Under the pieces are notes generated by a model, which did no database searches, had not been told where the DNA came from, and worked only from the letters and a program-made list of their open reading frames with translations. Shown in pieces: positions 18,961 through 27,538 of a stretch of DNA of 64,000 bases (positions are counted from its first letter, which is position 1; each line of letters starts with the position of its first letter). Source of the stretch: Lysinibacillus boronitolerans JCM 21713 = 10a = NBRC 103108. Its GTDB lineage: Bacteria > Bacillota > Bacilli > Bacillales_A > Planococcaceae. Position numbers and translations under genes: made by a program. The DNA lies in contig NZ_JPVR01000069.1 of NCBI RefSeq assembly GCF_000772935.1, positions 62,001 to 126,000 on the forward strand, in the 5' to 3' direction.

Positions 18961-19698
18961 TTAAATAACCATGCCCCCATCCACCCCGATAACTTGCCCT
19001 GTTACATAAGATGACAAGTCTGATAATAAAAATAATATCACATTTGCCACCTCATCTGCCTGACCGAATCGGTGCATTTTTATCGAATTAAGTACGGTAT
19101 CTTTTCTTTCTCTAACATAATGGCTCGTTAAATCTGTCTCGATAAAACCTGGTGCAACAGCATTCACACGAATACCTTTTGCTGCCCATTCTTTTGCTGC
19201 AGATTTTGTTAACCCTACAATAGCCGCCTTACTCGCAGAATAGGCTGTGCTTCCTTCCGCACCCTGTATACCAACGATAGAGCTAACATTAACGATAGAA
19301 CTTACTTTATTTTTCATCATCAGCTTGGAGGCTAATTGCATTTGTTGGAGTACTGCTGTTACGTTTACCTGCATCATTTCTTCAATGACTGAAGTCTTCA
19401 TCATACCAAGTAAACCTTCATGCATAACACCAGCATTATTTACAAGTCCATCTAATCGACCAAATTGTTTTTTTATATCTAATACAGCTTGCTTTATCGC
19501 CGTTTCATCTTTCATGTCATATAGGACAGTAAACGGTGATAATCCTACCTCTGAGACAGCAGCCTTCGTTTCAATTAAACTTTCCTCAGTTCGTCCATGT
19601 AAAACTACTTGTGCCCCAGCTTTTGCTAGAATTACTGCTGTTGCTCGACCAATTCCACGACTTGCTCCTGTAATTAAAATAATTTTATCCTTCAACAT
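18961..19698 (-). CDS. FabG-like short-chain dehydrogenase/reductase
   Basis: This 245-residue SDR resembles 3-oxoacyl-ACP reductase. GASRGIG at residues 11-17 binds NADP(H), NNAG at 87-90 is intact, and the catalytic S140, Y153 and K157 are in NVSS and YSASK. The C terminus VTGQVIGVDGGMVI is typical. It sits between the ACP gene and the AMP ligase, so reduction of a 3-keto acyl group on the ACP to a 3-hydroxy acyl group is a reasonable inference. It is not in a fatty-acid synthesis cluster, so it is probably not the housekeeping FabG. Confidence 0.88.
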   Translation of the reverse strand: MLKDKIILITGASRGIGRATAVILAKAGAQVVLHGRTEESLIETKAAVSEVGLSPFTVLYDMKDETAIKQAVLDIKKQFGRLDGLVNNAGVMHEGLLGMMKTSVIEEMMQVNVTAVLQQMQLASKLMMKNKVSSIVNVSSIVGIQGAEGSTAYSASKAAIVGLTKSAAKEWAAKGIRVNAVAPGFIETDLTSHYVRERKDTVLNSIKMHRFGQADEVANVILFLLSDLSSYVTGQVIGVDGGMVI

Positions 19699-19707
19699 AG
19701 GTGACCT

Positions 19708-19947
19708 TTACGAAAATTCAATTTCATATTTCGCTAATATTTCTTTCGCTTTTGCAAAAGAGCTCATATCAAGCACGTCGTCCGTATCTAGCATCACATC
19801 AAACTGATCTTCAATTTCTGCAACCAATGCCATATGGGCAACTGAATCCCACTCTGGAATTGAATTGTATGTTAACTCATCAACTACATGAATAGCATCT
19901 ATTTCTAAGCTTTGTGCAAAGATTTGTTGTAATTTCTCTACATTCAT
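19708..19947 (-). CDS. Acyl carrier protein of the glycan island
   Basis: A 79-residue acidic carrier protein. The phosphopantetheine site is S35 in EWDSVAHMALV, where the usual DSL is DSV. The rest is helical with EIEDQFDVMLDTDDVLDM, as in carrier proteins of non-fatty-acid pathways. GATAGGGGA precedes the ATG. It is the first gene of the tightly packed run that goes on through the SDR, AMP ligase, LuxE, LuxC and the pse genes, so a promoter is expected in the 100-base gap upstream. Confidence 0.9.
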   Translation of the reverse strand: MNVEKLQQIFAQSLEIDAIHVVDELTYNSIPEWDSVAHMALVAEIEDQFDVMLDTDDVLDMSSFAKAKEILAKYEIEFS

Positions 19948-20050
19948 CTTTTGTATCCCCTATCTAACTTTCTATACTATTTATCGACCAATTTTAATAA
20001 ACATAAAGAAAAATACATCTACTCTATGTTAAAGAAAATCGTATGTAAGT

Positions 20051-21202
20051 TTACTTATATCTTAATAGATTTTCGCGCAATTCTCGCATAGTAAATCGAA
20101 AAGAAGGAAAATCGGATTTTAACTCTACTAAATTATGTGCTGCATCCATATATCCGGGATGTTGCGCAATAGCTTCTTGGAACAATACATCAGCTCTTCG
20201 TTTTTCTCCATGTAATGCCAAGAGTACCCCTAAATTATTTAAAGCGGCACCATGGGTAGGTTGAATACTTAATAACTTTTCAAACATCTGCTGTGCAAAA
20301 TTTTTTTCATTCTTCTCGATATAGTAAATACCAGATAAAAAATATTTAGATAATTCGAATTCGCCATTATTAATACTTTTTAAATAACTGAAACCCTCAT
20401 CATAACAATTAAACTGATATAGGAGTGTAACAAAATCAATCGTATTTCTCTCCTTAGTAAAGTTTCGTCTGAAAACGGCTTCCTTTACTTCCTCTATTGA
20501 ATAAATATCTAATATTGCTTTTCCAGCTTGTGACGCCTTTTTTAAATCTGAAGTAATACTCATCTCGTGACGTCTAAAATAAACATAAGGTTCATCCACA
20601 TAGACAAAAGTACCTTCTCTGGATAAACGTAAAATAAACTCCGCATCCTCTGACACAAAGAAATTCGCTTTGTAGCCACCTATTTTTAAGGCAGCATTCC
20701 GATTTAATAATAACCCTGAAGGGGTAATAATATAATTACGTACAAGTAGGGAGCCAAAAGTCTCTTCATATGATAGTTGTTGTCCTCGATACTCGCTATT
20801 ATCTAGTACATTACCGTTCTCATCTGTTTGCACATAAGCGGGATGAACACATACTGGTTGTGGTTCAATTTCCATATATCTACGTAATTGTTCAACCTGT
20901 AATTTTAATAAGTCAGGATGGATTGTGTCATCAGCATCCATCATTAGTACCCAAGCATTGCGTGCCTCCGCTAATCCTCGATTACGTGCTGCTGAACCAC
21001 CTTGATTATGAGACTGACGAATAAGCCTTACAACTGGATGTAACATACTATATTTCTCGACAATTGCCGTTGACTGATCAGTTCCGCAATCATCCACTAC
21101 TAAAATTTCATCGATTGGATATGTTTGACTAATCAAACTATCTAATGTTTCAACTATGTATTTTTCAGCATTATATAACGGAATTACTACACTAATCTTC
21201 AT
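20051..21202 (-). CDS. Family 2 glycosyltransferase with C-terminal TPR-like repeats
   Basis: Residues 1 to about 230 form a GT-A domain of family GT2: ISVVIPLYNAEKYIVETLDSL, EILVVDDCGTDQST, GGSAARNRGLAEARNAWVLMMDADDTI with the metal-binding DAD, and a C-terminal ...SEDAEFILRL acidic site. After a linker the tail has two TPR-like helical pairs (FEKLLSIQPTHGAALNNLGVLL and FQEAIAQHPGYMDAAHNLVEL). I chose the ATG with AAAGGGA seven bases upstream (383 residues). Sugar and acceptor are unknown. A hairpin separates it from glf upstream. Confidence 0.87.
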   Translation of the reverse strand: MKISVVIPLYNAEKYIVETLDSLISQTYPIDEILVVDDCGTDQSTAIVEKYSMLHPVVRLIRQSHNQGGSAARNRGLAEARNAWVLMMDADDTIHPDLLKLQVEQLRRYMEIEPQPVCVHPAYVQTDENGNVLDNSEYRGQQLSYEETFGSLLVRNYIITPSGLLLNRNAALKIGGYKANFFVSEDAEFILRLSREGTFVYVDEPYVYFRRHEMSITSDLKKASQAGKAILDIYSIEEVKEAVFRRNFTKERNTIDFVTLLYQFNCYDEGFSYLKSINNGEFELSKYFLSGIYYIEKNEKNFAQQMFEKLLSIQPTHGAALNNLGVLLALHGEKRRADVLFQEAIAQHPGYMDAAHNLVELKSDFPSFRFTMRELRENLLRYK

Positions 21203-21229
21203 GGCGTCATCCCTTTTCATTCAAATGAA

Positions 21230-21255
21230 AGTCCGACTTAATCACAAGTCGGACT
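21230..21255 (-). terminator. Hairpin between glf and the GT2/TPR gene
   Basis: AGTCCGACTT and AAGTCGGACT form a perfect ten-base-pair stem around a six-base loop. On the minus strand the following T run is broken (TTTCATTTG), so it may be a partial terminator or an RNA-stabilising hairpin within the operon. Confidence 0.6.
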
Positions 21256-21260
21256 CAATT

Positions 21261-22400
21261 TTACTTTAATTTATTATACAACTTTAATGCAGCAGCTACT
21301 ACTGCATCCATATCGTAATATTTATATTCCGCTAATCGTCCTACTAGATGCACGTTTGTTAACGAATCTGCAAGCTTTTTATACTGCTTATACTTCTCTT
21401 GATTTTCTTCTGTAATGATCGGATAATATGGGGTATTTTCCCCGCGTACGTACTCTTCCGGATATTCACGTGCAAGCGTTGTTTTGCTATGCATTTGACC
21501 CGTTAAATGCTTAAACTCAGTAATACGCGTAAAATCGTAGCCATTTGGCGAATTCAGCTGTCCAACAGTTTGTTTATATTCAACGTTAAAAGTGTCATAC
21601 TCAAAGCGTAATGAACGGTAGGGAAGCTCACCATATGTATAGTCAAATAACTCATCAATCGAGCCTGTATAAATAATGTGTCCCTCAAACGTCTGACCGA
21701 ATAACATATGGCCACTCTCTGAAATCGTCATTACATCTTGGAACTTCGTGTTAAGCATAAGATGAATATTCGGATGATCCAGCATCTTTTTAAACATTTC
21801 CGTATAGCCAAACTTCGGTAAACCTTGATACTTATCTTGGAAATAACGATCATCACGTGAAATATAAAGAGGTACACGTCCTGTAACAGTCGGATCAAGC
21901 TCCTCTGGTCCAATTCCCCATTGCTTCAACGTATAATTTAAAAATATTTTGTCATATACATAATCCGCTAAAAATTTTAAATCTTCATCGCCTTGCTCAC
22001 GAAGCTTTAAAATCGGAACCCTCACATTGTATCCAAGCAAACTAACAAGCTTTTGCTGTATACGTTCCGCCATCTCTTTCGGGAATACTTCATTGATTGT
22101 ATTTAAATTAAATGGAATCGGTACTTCTTTCCCATCGATTTTTGTTAGCACACGATGCTCATAATAGTACCATTCTGTGAATTGAGATAAATAATGCCAT
22201 ACTTCTTTCGAACGTGTATGGAAAATATGAGGACCATATTCATGTATCAACACACCATACTCGTCAAATCGGTCATACGCATTCCCACCAATATGTTGAC
22301 GTTGCTCGATAACTAACACTTTTTGATTTTGCTGTGAGGCGAGGCGCTCTGCTAGGACGAGGCCTGCATAGCCAGCCCCGATGATGATTGTGTTAAACAT
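21261..22400 (-). CDS. glf: UDP-galactopyranose mutase
   Basis: Glf is a flavoenzyme that converts UDP-galactopyranose to UDP-galactofuranose. The FAD-binding N terminus TIIIGAGYAGLVLAERLASQ (residues 4-23) and HIGGNAYDRFDEYGVLIHEYGPHIFHT region are clear, followed by KQWG, RVPLYISRDDRYF and the C-terminal VGRLAEYKYYDMDAVVAAAL with FAD contacts. The 379-residue length is normal. GalE in the same island can supply UDP-galactose. It implies galactofuranose in one of the glycans. It overlaps the preceding GT2 gene by eight bases. Confidence 0.96.
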   Translation of the reverse strand: MFNTIIIGAGYAGLVLAERLASQQNQKVLVIEQRQHIGGNAYDRFDEYGVLIHEYGPHIFHTRSKEVWHYLSQFTEWYYYEHRVLTKIDGKEVPIPFNLNTINEVFPKEMAERIQQKLVSLLGYNVRVPILKLREQGDEDLKFLADYVYDKIFLNYTLKQWGIGPEELDPTVTGRVPLYISRDDRYFQDKYQGLPKFGYTEMFKKMLDHPNIHLMLNTKFQDVMTISESGHMLFGQTFEGHIIYTGSIDELFDYTYGELPYRSLRFEYDTFNVEYKQTVGQLNSPNGYDFTRITEFKHLTGQMHSKTTLAREYPEEYVRGENTPYYPIITEENQEKYKQYKKLADSLTNVHLVGRLAEYKYYDMDAVVAAALKLYNKLK

Positions 22401-23505
22401 TTGAATACTCCTTATAAGGATTAATAAAATCTACACCTTCTACAAAACCTCTAGCTAGCAATTGCTCTTTAATAATATGATAGGCATGTATAGGAGAAAT
22501 AATATACTTAATTCCCTTATGAAACTTTGGTAGCGTAACAACTAAACCCATATTTTTTTCTCCTATTCTCTTAGGATTGGCATCAAAAAAACCATCAACT
22601 TTTATTTTGTTTTTCTTTAAAAAATGATATATGCTTTGACCAGCTTCACCTGCTCCCCAAATATACATCGGCGAATCATTTACAGTAAATTCTTTTAGAA
22701 CTTTCCGATTTAATTTTAATGAGAAATAGGTATTCTCTAAATAAATTTCTCTAGAAAATTCAATTTTAGGTAGATTATTTAAAGCTGCTAACTTATTAAA
22801 ATATAAATAGATTTGTTTTAAATATGTTTCGTGACCTTCAGTCGTACTACGAGCGTTAGAATCATTTGTGCCATGTATTCGATAGTAAGTTAATGGTTCC
22901 ATAATAGTATGGATTTTACCATAAAAAACACTTAGCAATGATAACCTTGCATCTGGCCATACGAAATTTAGACCATCTTCTTCAAGTGGTAGAACCTTTT
23001 CTAAAAATGACCGTCTAAATGATAGACCACTCGTTGGGACAAATAAATGAAAAAAATTATTGTCACTAAATATGTAAGATTTTATATCTTTTACATCCTT
23101 TATTATCGGTCGGATTTGATTTTTAAGGTTTCCATCACTGTCCATTTCTAACATTAAATTTTGAACAGTAGTTATTGAAGTATCATCTTTAAAAACTTTT
23201 AATATTTTTGAGATTTTATCTTCACTAAACTTGTCATCACTATCCAATAAACAAATAATATCACCTGAAGATTGTAAAAAGGCTTGATAAATTGCATTTG
23301 CTTGGTTTTCGTTAGAAGTATGATTATAGTTAGGATTTGAAATTATATTAATATGACTATTATATCTTTTTAAAACTTCCATAGATTCATCCGTTGAGCC
23401 ATCGTCATAAACTATTAACTCAACGTTTTCTTTAAGACATGAATTAACTGCATCGCCTAGAAAATTAGCATAATTAAAATTATTAACAAGTACTGATACC
23501 TTCAA
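22393..23505 (-). CDS. Family 2 glycosyltransferase with a C-terminal Rossmann-like module
   Basis: Residues 1 to about 230 are a GT2 domain: KVSVLVNNFNYANFLGDAVNS, ELIVYDDGSTDESMEVL, and DIICLLDSDDKF with the metal-binding DSD. Residues about 280-365 form a different module, MYIWGAGEAGQSIYHFL then KVDGFFDANPKRIG, that looks like a small nucleotide-binding fold. The same module is attached to three GT8 proteins in this window. The start is TTG, with AAGGGG eight bases upstream. The stop overlaps glf. Acceptor and donor are unknown; base composition is A/T-rich compared with the flanking flagellar genes. Confidence 0.8.
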   Translation of the reverse strand: MKVSVLVNNFNYANFLGDAVNSCLKENVELIVYDDGSTDESMEVLKRYNSHINIISNPNYNHTSNENQANAIYQAFLQSSGDIICLLDSDDKFSEDKISKILKVFKDDTSITTVQNLMLEMDSDGNLKNQIRPIIKDVKDIKSYIFSDNNFFHLFVPTSGLSFRRSFLEKVLPLEEDGLNFVWPDARLSLLSVFYGKIHTIMEPLTYYRIHGTNDSNARSTTEGHETYLKQIYLYFNKLAALNNLPKIEFSREIYLENTYFSLKLNRKVLKEFTVNDSPMYIWGAGEAGQSIYHFLKKNKIKVDGFFDANPKRIGEKNMGLVVTLPKFHKGIKYIISPIHAYHIIKEQLLARGFVEGVDFINPYKEYSNV

Positions 23506-23517
23506 TATTTTTACCCC

Positions 23518-24528
23518 TTATATTTCAAAAGAACTTTTTTGTTTTAATATTTTATCAAAAGATTCTTTTAACTGCTTACTTAACATACTAATATTATCGA
23601 TTGAGATAGAATCATTAATAACTATAATAGAACGTTCTTGTTTCTCTATGAATTCCTTTATTCTTTCGATTTCTTGATCAGTTCTTCCAAAACTAAAACC
23701 AATTTTTCTATAATATACAGGTTCAAACTCTCCACTCATAATTTGCCAAGTCCGCATAAGATATTGACACACATCTTTTAAAGTTCTAAATTTATTTTTT
23801 GAAACATTATTTAATATTTCAGGTTCTGCATCCCATACCTTACTAAATGTAGATTTTTTAAATGCTTGAGGTAAATGTGGATGATAGAGTCCTGGAAAGT
23901 AATAACGTTTTGTATAAAACTCATTTAAATATAATTGATCTTGATATATTGAATTTAAATATTTATTCTTATTTTTCTTAACATATTTTTGAAAATCGAA
24001 ATTCTGATTTATTACCCCAGCCTCAGTTGTTAGCATATGAATATAGTTATGTTGGTTATAGGTTGGATTAAAATAATTTGAAAAAACTGCCTCATCACAA
24101 GGTAAGTCATTTTTGAAGAAATTATCTGGATTTAAATAATTAATGATAAAAAAATCATCATTAAAATAAACAAAATTCTCTGCTAAGCCTTCTATTTTGT
24201 GTAAATTTATTTCAATTGCACAACTATTAAATGTAGGTAAATACTCTTCTTTCATGAATTCTTTATGTTTTACTATATTTAACTTAGGATGATTTAAGTT
24301 TAACCATTTTGGTACATGTCCATAAGTAACAAAATGAATTTTATTTACCCAGGGTGTAAATTTTTCTACTCCTCTAAACCAATATTGCAATAACCCCCAA
24401 TCTCTGTATCTTAAATCCCCCCCTTGCTCTTCTTGAATATTACTACTTAACCCTGCATAAAAATTTTTTGTTGTTCTCCATTCAACATCATTATTATCTA
24501 CCCATGTTACCACAAAATCTATCTTCAT
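23518..24528 (-). CDS. Stealth-family sugar-phosphate transferase
   Basis: Stealth proteins transfer a sugar 1-phosphate onto a growing polysaccharide, making phosphodiester links. The 336-residue product has the CR1 block KIDFVVTWVDNNDVEW at the N terminus, the CR2 block from RYRDWGLLQYWFRGVEKFTPWV through IHFVTYGHVPKWL to FVYFNDDFFI, and a CR3-like YHPHLPQAFKKS. I chose the ATG with AGAGGTG six bases upstream; the 33-codon extension of the same frame runs into a decayed transposase and is not part of the gene. It suggests a phosphate-bridged glycan or teichoic-acid-like polymer. Confidence 0.85.
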   Translation of the reverse strand: MKIDFVVTWVDNNDVEWRTTKNFYAGLSSNIQEEQGGDLRYRDWGLLQYWFRGVEKFTPWVNKIHFVTYGHVPKWLNLNHPKLNIVKHKEFMKEEYLPTFNSCAIEINLHKIEGLAENFVYFNDDFFIINYLNPDNFFKNDLPCDEAVFSNYFNPTYNQHNYIHMLTTEAGVINQNFDFQKYVKKNKNKYLNSIYQDQLYLNEFYTKRYYFPGLYHPHLPQAFKKSTFSKVWDAEPEILNNVSKNKFRTLKDVCQYLMRTWQIMSGEFEPVYYRKIGFSFGRTDQEIERIKEFIEKQERSIIVINDSISIDNISMLSKQLKESFDKILKQKSSFEI

Positions 24529-24539
24529 AATTTTCACCT

Positions 24540-24880
24540 CTCGAAATACTTTTTTCAATGTCGTAGGAAATAATTTAAAACATGTTTTGTCGTATGGGAC
24601 ACCTTTACGACTGAGTAACAGAATCATGCCATGCTTTTTAACTTTTCCTGAAATGTCTCACTGGAGGATCAATCCTATTGTTGGCTTATGTGCTTGTACA
24701 TCGTTATCTAGTCCATCAATGACCATAAAGCCCAAAATTATAACCTACAATATTCATAGAATGCTAATTAAGATACGACGTTTAATAACATCATCAATCA
24801 CGTACCGTGTGAATGTACATATTATCGGCTACCCATTTTTCATTAATTATCGTTGTTTGAAAAACATGTTCAATATATTT
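24540..24880 (-). pseudogene. Decayed IS3-family transposase (OrfB part)
   Basis: On the minus strand, with stops and frameshifts, the translation gives NEKWVADNMYIHTVRD, then IVGYNFG, then KKHGMILLLSRKGVPYDK and FPTTLKK in this order. These match the OrfB integrase core of IS3/IS150-type elements (usual forms NQKWVTDITYI, KKHGMIPSMSRKGNPYDN, FHSTLKKE). The motif with the second aspartate (usually HSDRGSQY) is lost. Only the 3' half is recognisable, so the copy is dead. Confidence 0.75.
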
Positions 24881-26220
24881 CAATATTCTTCCCTTAAAAT
24901 TTATATTTGTGTAGACAAAATTTTTTTCTAATTTTCGGAGAACGTCAGATTTGTTCACAAGTCGTTGTAGCGCTTAAAATTGAAATTCACGCCCTTCTTT
25001 TAGTAACTATGCGTGTCTATAAATCTATTCTATATTTAGTAAATAAATTATGCAAAAAGTTTAATAATATTAAATACATATTACTTCACACAGTTATACA
25101 GTCTTTATCCAATAGAGTTTTTGATATCGCTTTCACATAAATTCGGCATTCAAATTGAAAGGGCAACTTAAAGAAGCAGTCGTGTAAAACCTGCAAAAGA
25201 TAAGCTTTTAAGTTGGCATTGTTTGCATGCTTGCATATGAAGAAATTTCGTAGGTAATTAGATACGTACATAACTGTTTAAATACTACATTGGATGTGCC
25301 AAATAAAACAGGTAAGTTTTGCTTAATTCAACGAAGAAATGATTCAGTACTCTTCGAGATTTATATATGTTTTCAATTTCTTCTGCCTTCATGTCCATCA
25401 AATTGGTTACAACACAAATTTCCTCACATTACAGTGTTCCCAGAATACAAGTGATATCGGCAGTAACTGTAGACTCTATCCTTTTCATGACTTCCTTTCC
25501 ATGATTTTTTTACCATTCAGTTGCAAATTCTCTGTATTTAAGACTTTCTTGTTCCTGATAGTATCGATCCACTTAATTGATGGAAAGATCGAAAACTAAA
25601 ATTAAATCGTTTATCTCCCAGTTGTTCACCAATGGGACTGTCGTGCTTAAAAGCCTGTTTCTTAACACTTGTTAATGGGTTGATGGTTGTTTCATTAGTG
25701 ATGCTTAAGTGTAGTGTAATGACTGAACGTTAACCATGATGAAGGCTATAGTGAGCGTGATTTACCAATTGGAAATGACTTGGACATATTCATTTGACGA
25801 TGTGGGGAACGATTTAGTTTGCCAACTATAACTGCTTGCCGTAAACCTTTTCGCTTGATTACCATGCCCCCGAGTAAATACATTATATATATCTACGTGC
25901 TGTCTCAACATAATTAAACTCTGTTAATATCCTTTGTAGCTCTGATTCCGAAAGAAAGTTTTGAGTAAAGTGTAAAAAGGTGGGATGGGGAGTTCAATAG
26001 AGTTTCCTCCTTTCTTACTTTCTTAAAAGTTTTTGTCACTAAAGTTTCACATGAGAATATTTTTTATTTACGCAGTTTTATTAGTAGAATTATATAATCA
26101 ATAATGTGATAATGCCCTAATTAAGTATTACGAAATTATACTTTATATGCAAAATACTTAAAAACCCAAATCTTCAAATGTAAATTTTATATCATCTATA
26201 ATTTATTATTGACGAAAAAA
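24881..26220. other. Long non-coding stretch of decayed mobile DNA
   Basis: About 1.3 kb without an intact gene, between the Stealth gene and the first GT8 gene. Apart from the transposase remnants listed separately, open frames here are short, lack ribosome sites and show no recognisable product. A small low-complexity A/T-rich section lies at 26040-26220. I see no tRNA or attachment-site pattern. It marks an old insertion and decay hotspot in the island. Confidence 0.55.
25130..25640 (-). pseudogene. Decayed IS4-like transposase fragment
   Basis: On the minus strand a frame reads VVTNLMDMKAEEIENIYKSR followed by FFVELSKTYL and then VFKQLCTYLITY. This is the C-terminal part of IS4-type transposases, usually TNxxDLSAEEIxxIYKSRWxIExFFxWIKQxL and a later AVxNQLYxALITY. 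The W and E of the YREK-like signature are changed and several stops interrupt it. The 5' half was not recognised with confidence. Confidence 0.6.
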
Positions 26221-26224
26221 GAAA

Positions 26225-26256
26225 GAAAGAACTGAATTTAAAAACTCAGTTCTTTT
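26225..26256 (-). terminator. Terminator after the first GT8 gene
   Basis: AAAGAACTGA pairs with TCAGTTCTTT around a ten-base A/T loop, and on the minus strand it runs into TTTCTTTCTTTTTTC. It lies about 75 bases after the GT8 stop, so the unit from the hag side probably ends here. Confidence 0.75.
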
Positions 26257-26330
26257 TGATCACTATTTTTACCTTATTTATATAGATTGCTTAAAAAGGT
26301 ATAAACCGCATTTTCGATGAATAATACTCT

Positions 26331-27500
26331 TCATTTTTTCATTTTTTCACTCAACTCATTCACACCTTCAATACCAATAACATAATCTAGATTTCTTATC
26401 AAACCTAAATCATCTAATTGCAGTGCTATCTCTTTATAGTAATCACTAGCTATAATAATAAAATGTTTCTTTTCAATCGCAGATATACTCCACACAGGTT
26501 TCCCTTTAAAAAGTCCCCCAACTTTCCGTTTATTATTATCAATAAATCCAACTATATCCAAACTACGTTCTCTTAGTAATTCATACATATTGATTCCACC
26601 ACTACCTGCTCCAAAAATTAATATATCCATTTTGTTAAAGAAGTTATATTGAGAGTTATAGGATATTTCAACCCCAGAAAGCTCCTGGTAATGTATAAAC
26701 TCCTTTTTTAAAGGGTGGTCACATAAAAAACTCCAAGGCTTAATAGATGATGTGTAATGAATAGTATAGGGGTTATTAATAATAGACTCAATATAATCAT
26801 CTTTATAAATTTCATATAGTGCTAAATCCTTTTTCGCCCATTGTCTAATTACATTCCAATTTTGCTCTAAGCAGTACCATTCATCTTGTATAATATAATT
26901 TAGTATATCTTGATCTGCATACGGTAAAACTAATGATGTAGTCTCATAAAACTCCAAACATCTTTCGGTAAAGTTTGTTTTTCTCATTTTATCCAGGTTC
27001 ATAATCATTAGCCCTGCATTAAAATATCCTGGAAAATTAGTTTTATGTAAATAACTCTCCATTTCTAAATTGCAATCTTTCACTGCTCCTATATAGAATT
27101 CATCAATATCAATAGCGTCTAATTTTGAAATATCTTCTTTAAAGATAATATCTGAGTCTATATATATAATTTTATCTAAATCTTTCAATACTTTCGGTAA
27201 AAGTAATCGATAAAATGTTTCGATACTTAAATGTGCTTTATAATTTTTGAAATTTGTTAAATTTAAGTTATTTCTATCTAGAAAGATAAAATTCAGCTTC
27301 ACCTTAATATGGTATTTAGAAAGTTTATTGTTCATGTATTTTTCATCAGACTTATCTAAATCCGAATTCAATATATATACATTTAAAATTTGATCTGTAT
27401 TTTCCAAAATAGAACAAATTGTAATTATACAATAATTAACATATGCTCGATTAATAGACATAGCAATATTTAAAATTTCCAACGCCCTCATTTCATTCAT
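26331..27500 (-). CDS. GT8 glycosyltransferase with a C-terminal Rossmann-like module
   Basis: The first 270 residues are a GT8 (LgtC/GspA-type) transferase: NIAMSINRAYVNYCIITICSIL, IIYIDSDIIFKEDIS with the metal-binding DSD, AGLMIMNLDKMR, YADQDILNYII and the C-terminal HYTSSIKPW. Residues about 295-380 form the shared module ILIFGAGSGGINMYELL ... IVGFIDNNKRKVGG. The true start may be internal, since GT8 proteins usually begin close to the NIAMS sequence; no ribosome site decides it. It is one of three consecutive GT8 paralogues, all A/T-rich. Confidence 0.85.
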   Translation of the reverse strand: MNEMRALEILNIAMSINRAYVNYCIITICSILENTDQILNVYILNSDLDKSDEKYMNNKLSKYHIKVKLNFIFLDRNNLNLTNFKNYKAHLSIETFYRLLLPKVLKDLDKIIYIDSDIIFKEDISKLDAIDIDEFYIGAVKDCNLEMESYLHKTNFPGYFNAGLMIMNLDKMRKTNFTERCLEFYETTSLVLPYADQDILNYIIQDEWYCLEQNWNVIRQWAKKDLALYEIYKDDYIESIINNPYTIHYTSSIKPWSFLCDHPLKKEFIHYQELSGVEISYNSQYNFFNKMDILIFGAGSGGINMYELLRERSLDIVGFIDNNKRKVGGLFKGKPVWSISAIEKKHFIIIASDYYKEIALQLDDLGLIRNLDYVIGIEGVNELSEKMKK

Positions 27501-27538
27501 AAAATCGATACTAGTTACCCTTAATCGTATATAAATTT

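Noticed and set aside
24529-24627. 33-codon N-terminal extension of the Stealth protein
   Set aside because: The extension translates the tail of a decayed IS3-type transposase (SRKG, PYDK, LKK), and a good ribosome site precedes the internal ATG.
24587-25599. Several plus- and minus-strand frames of 60-114 codons in the long gap
   Set aside because: They lack ribosome sites, are mostly antisense to transposase remnants, and show no recognisable product.
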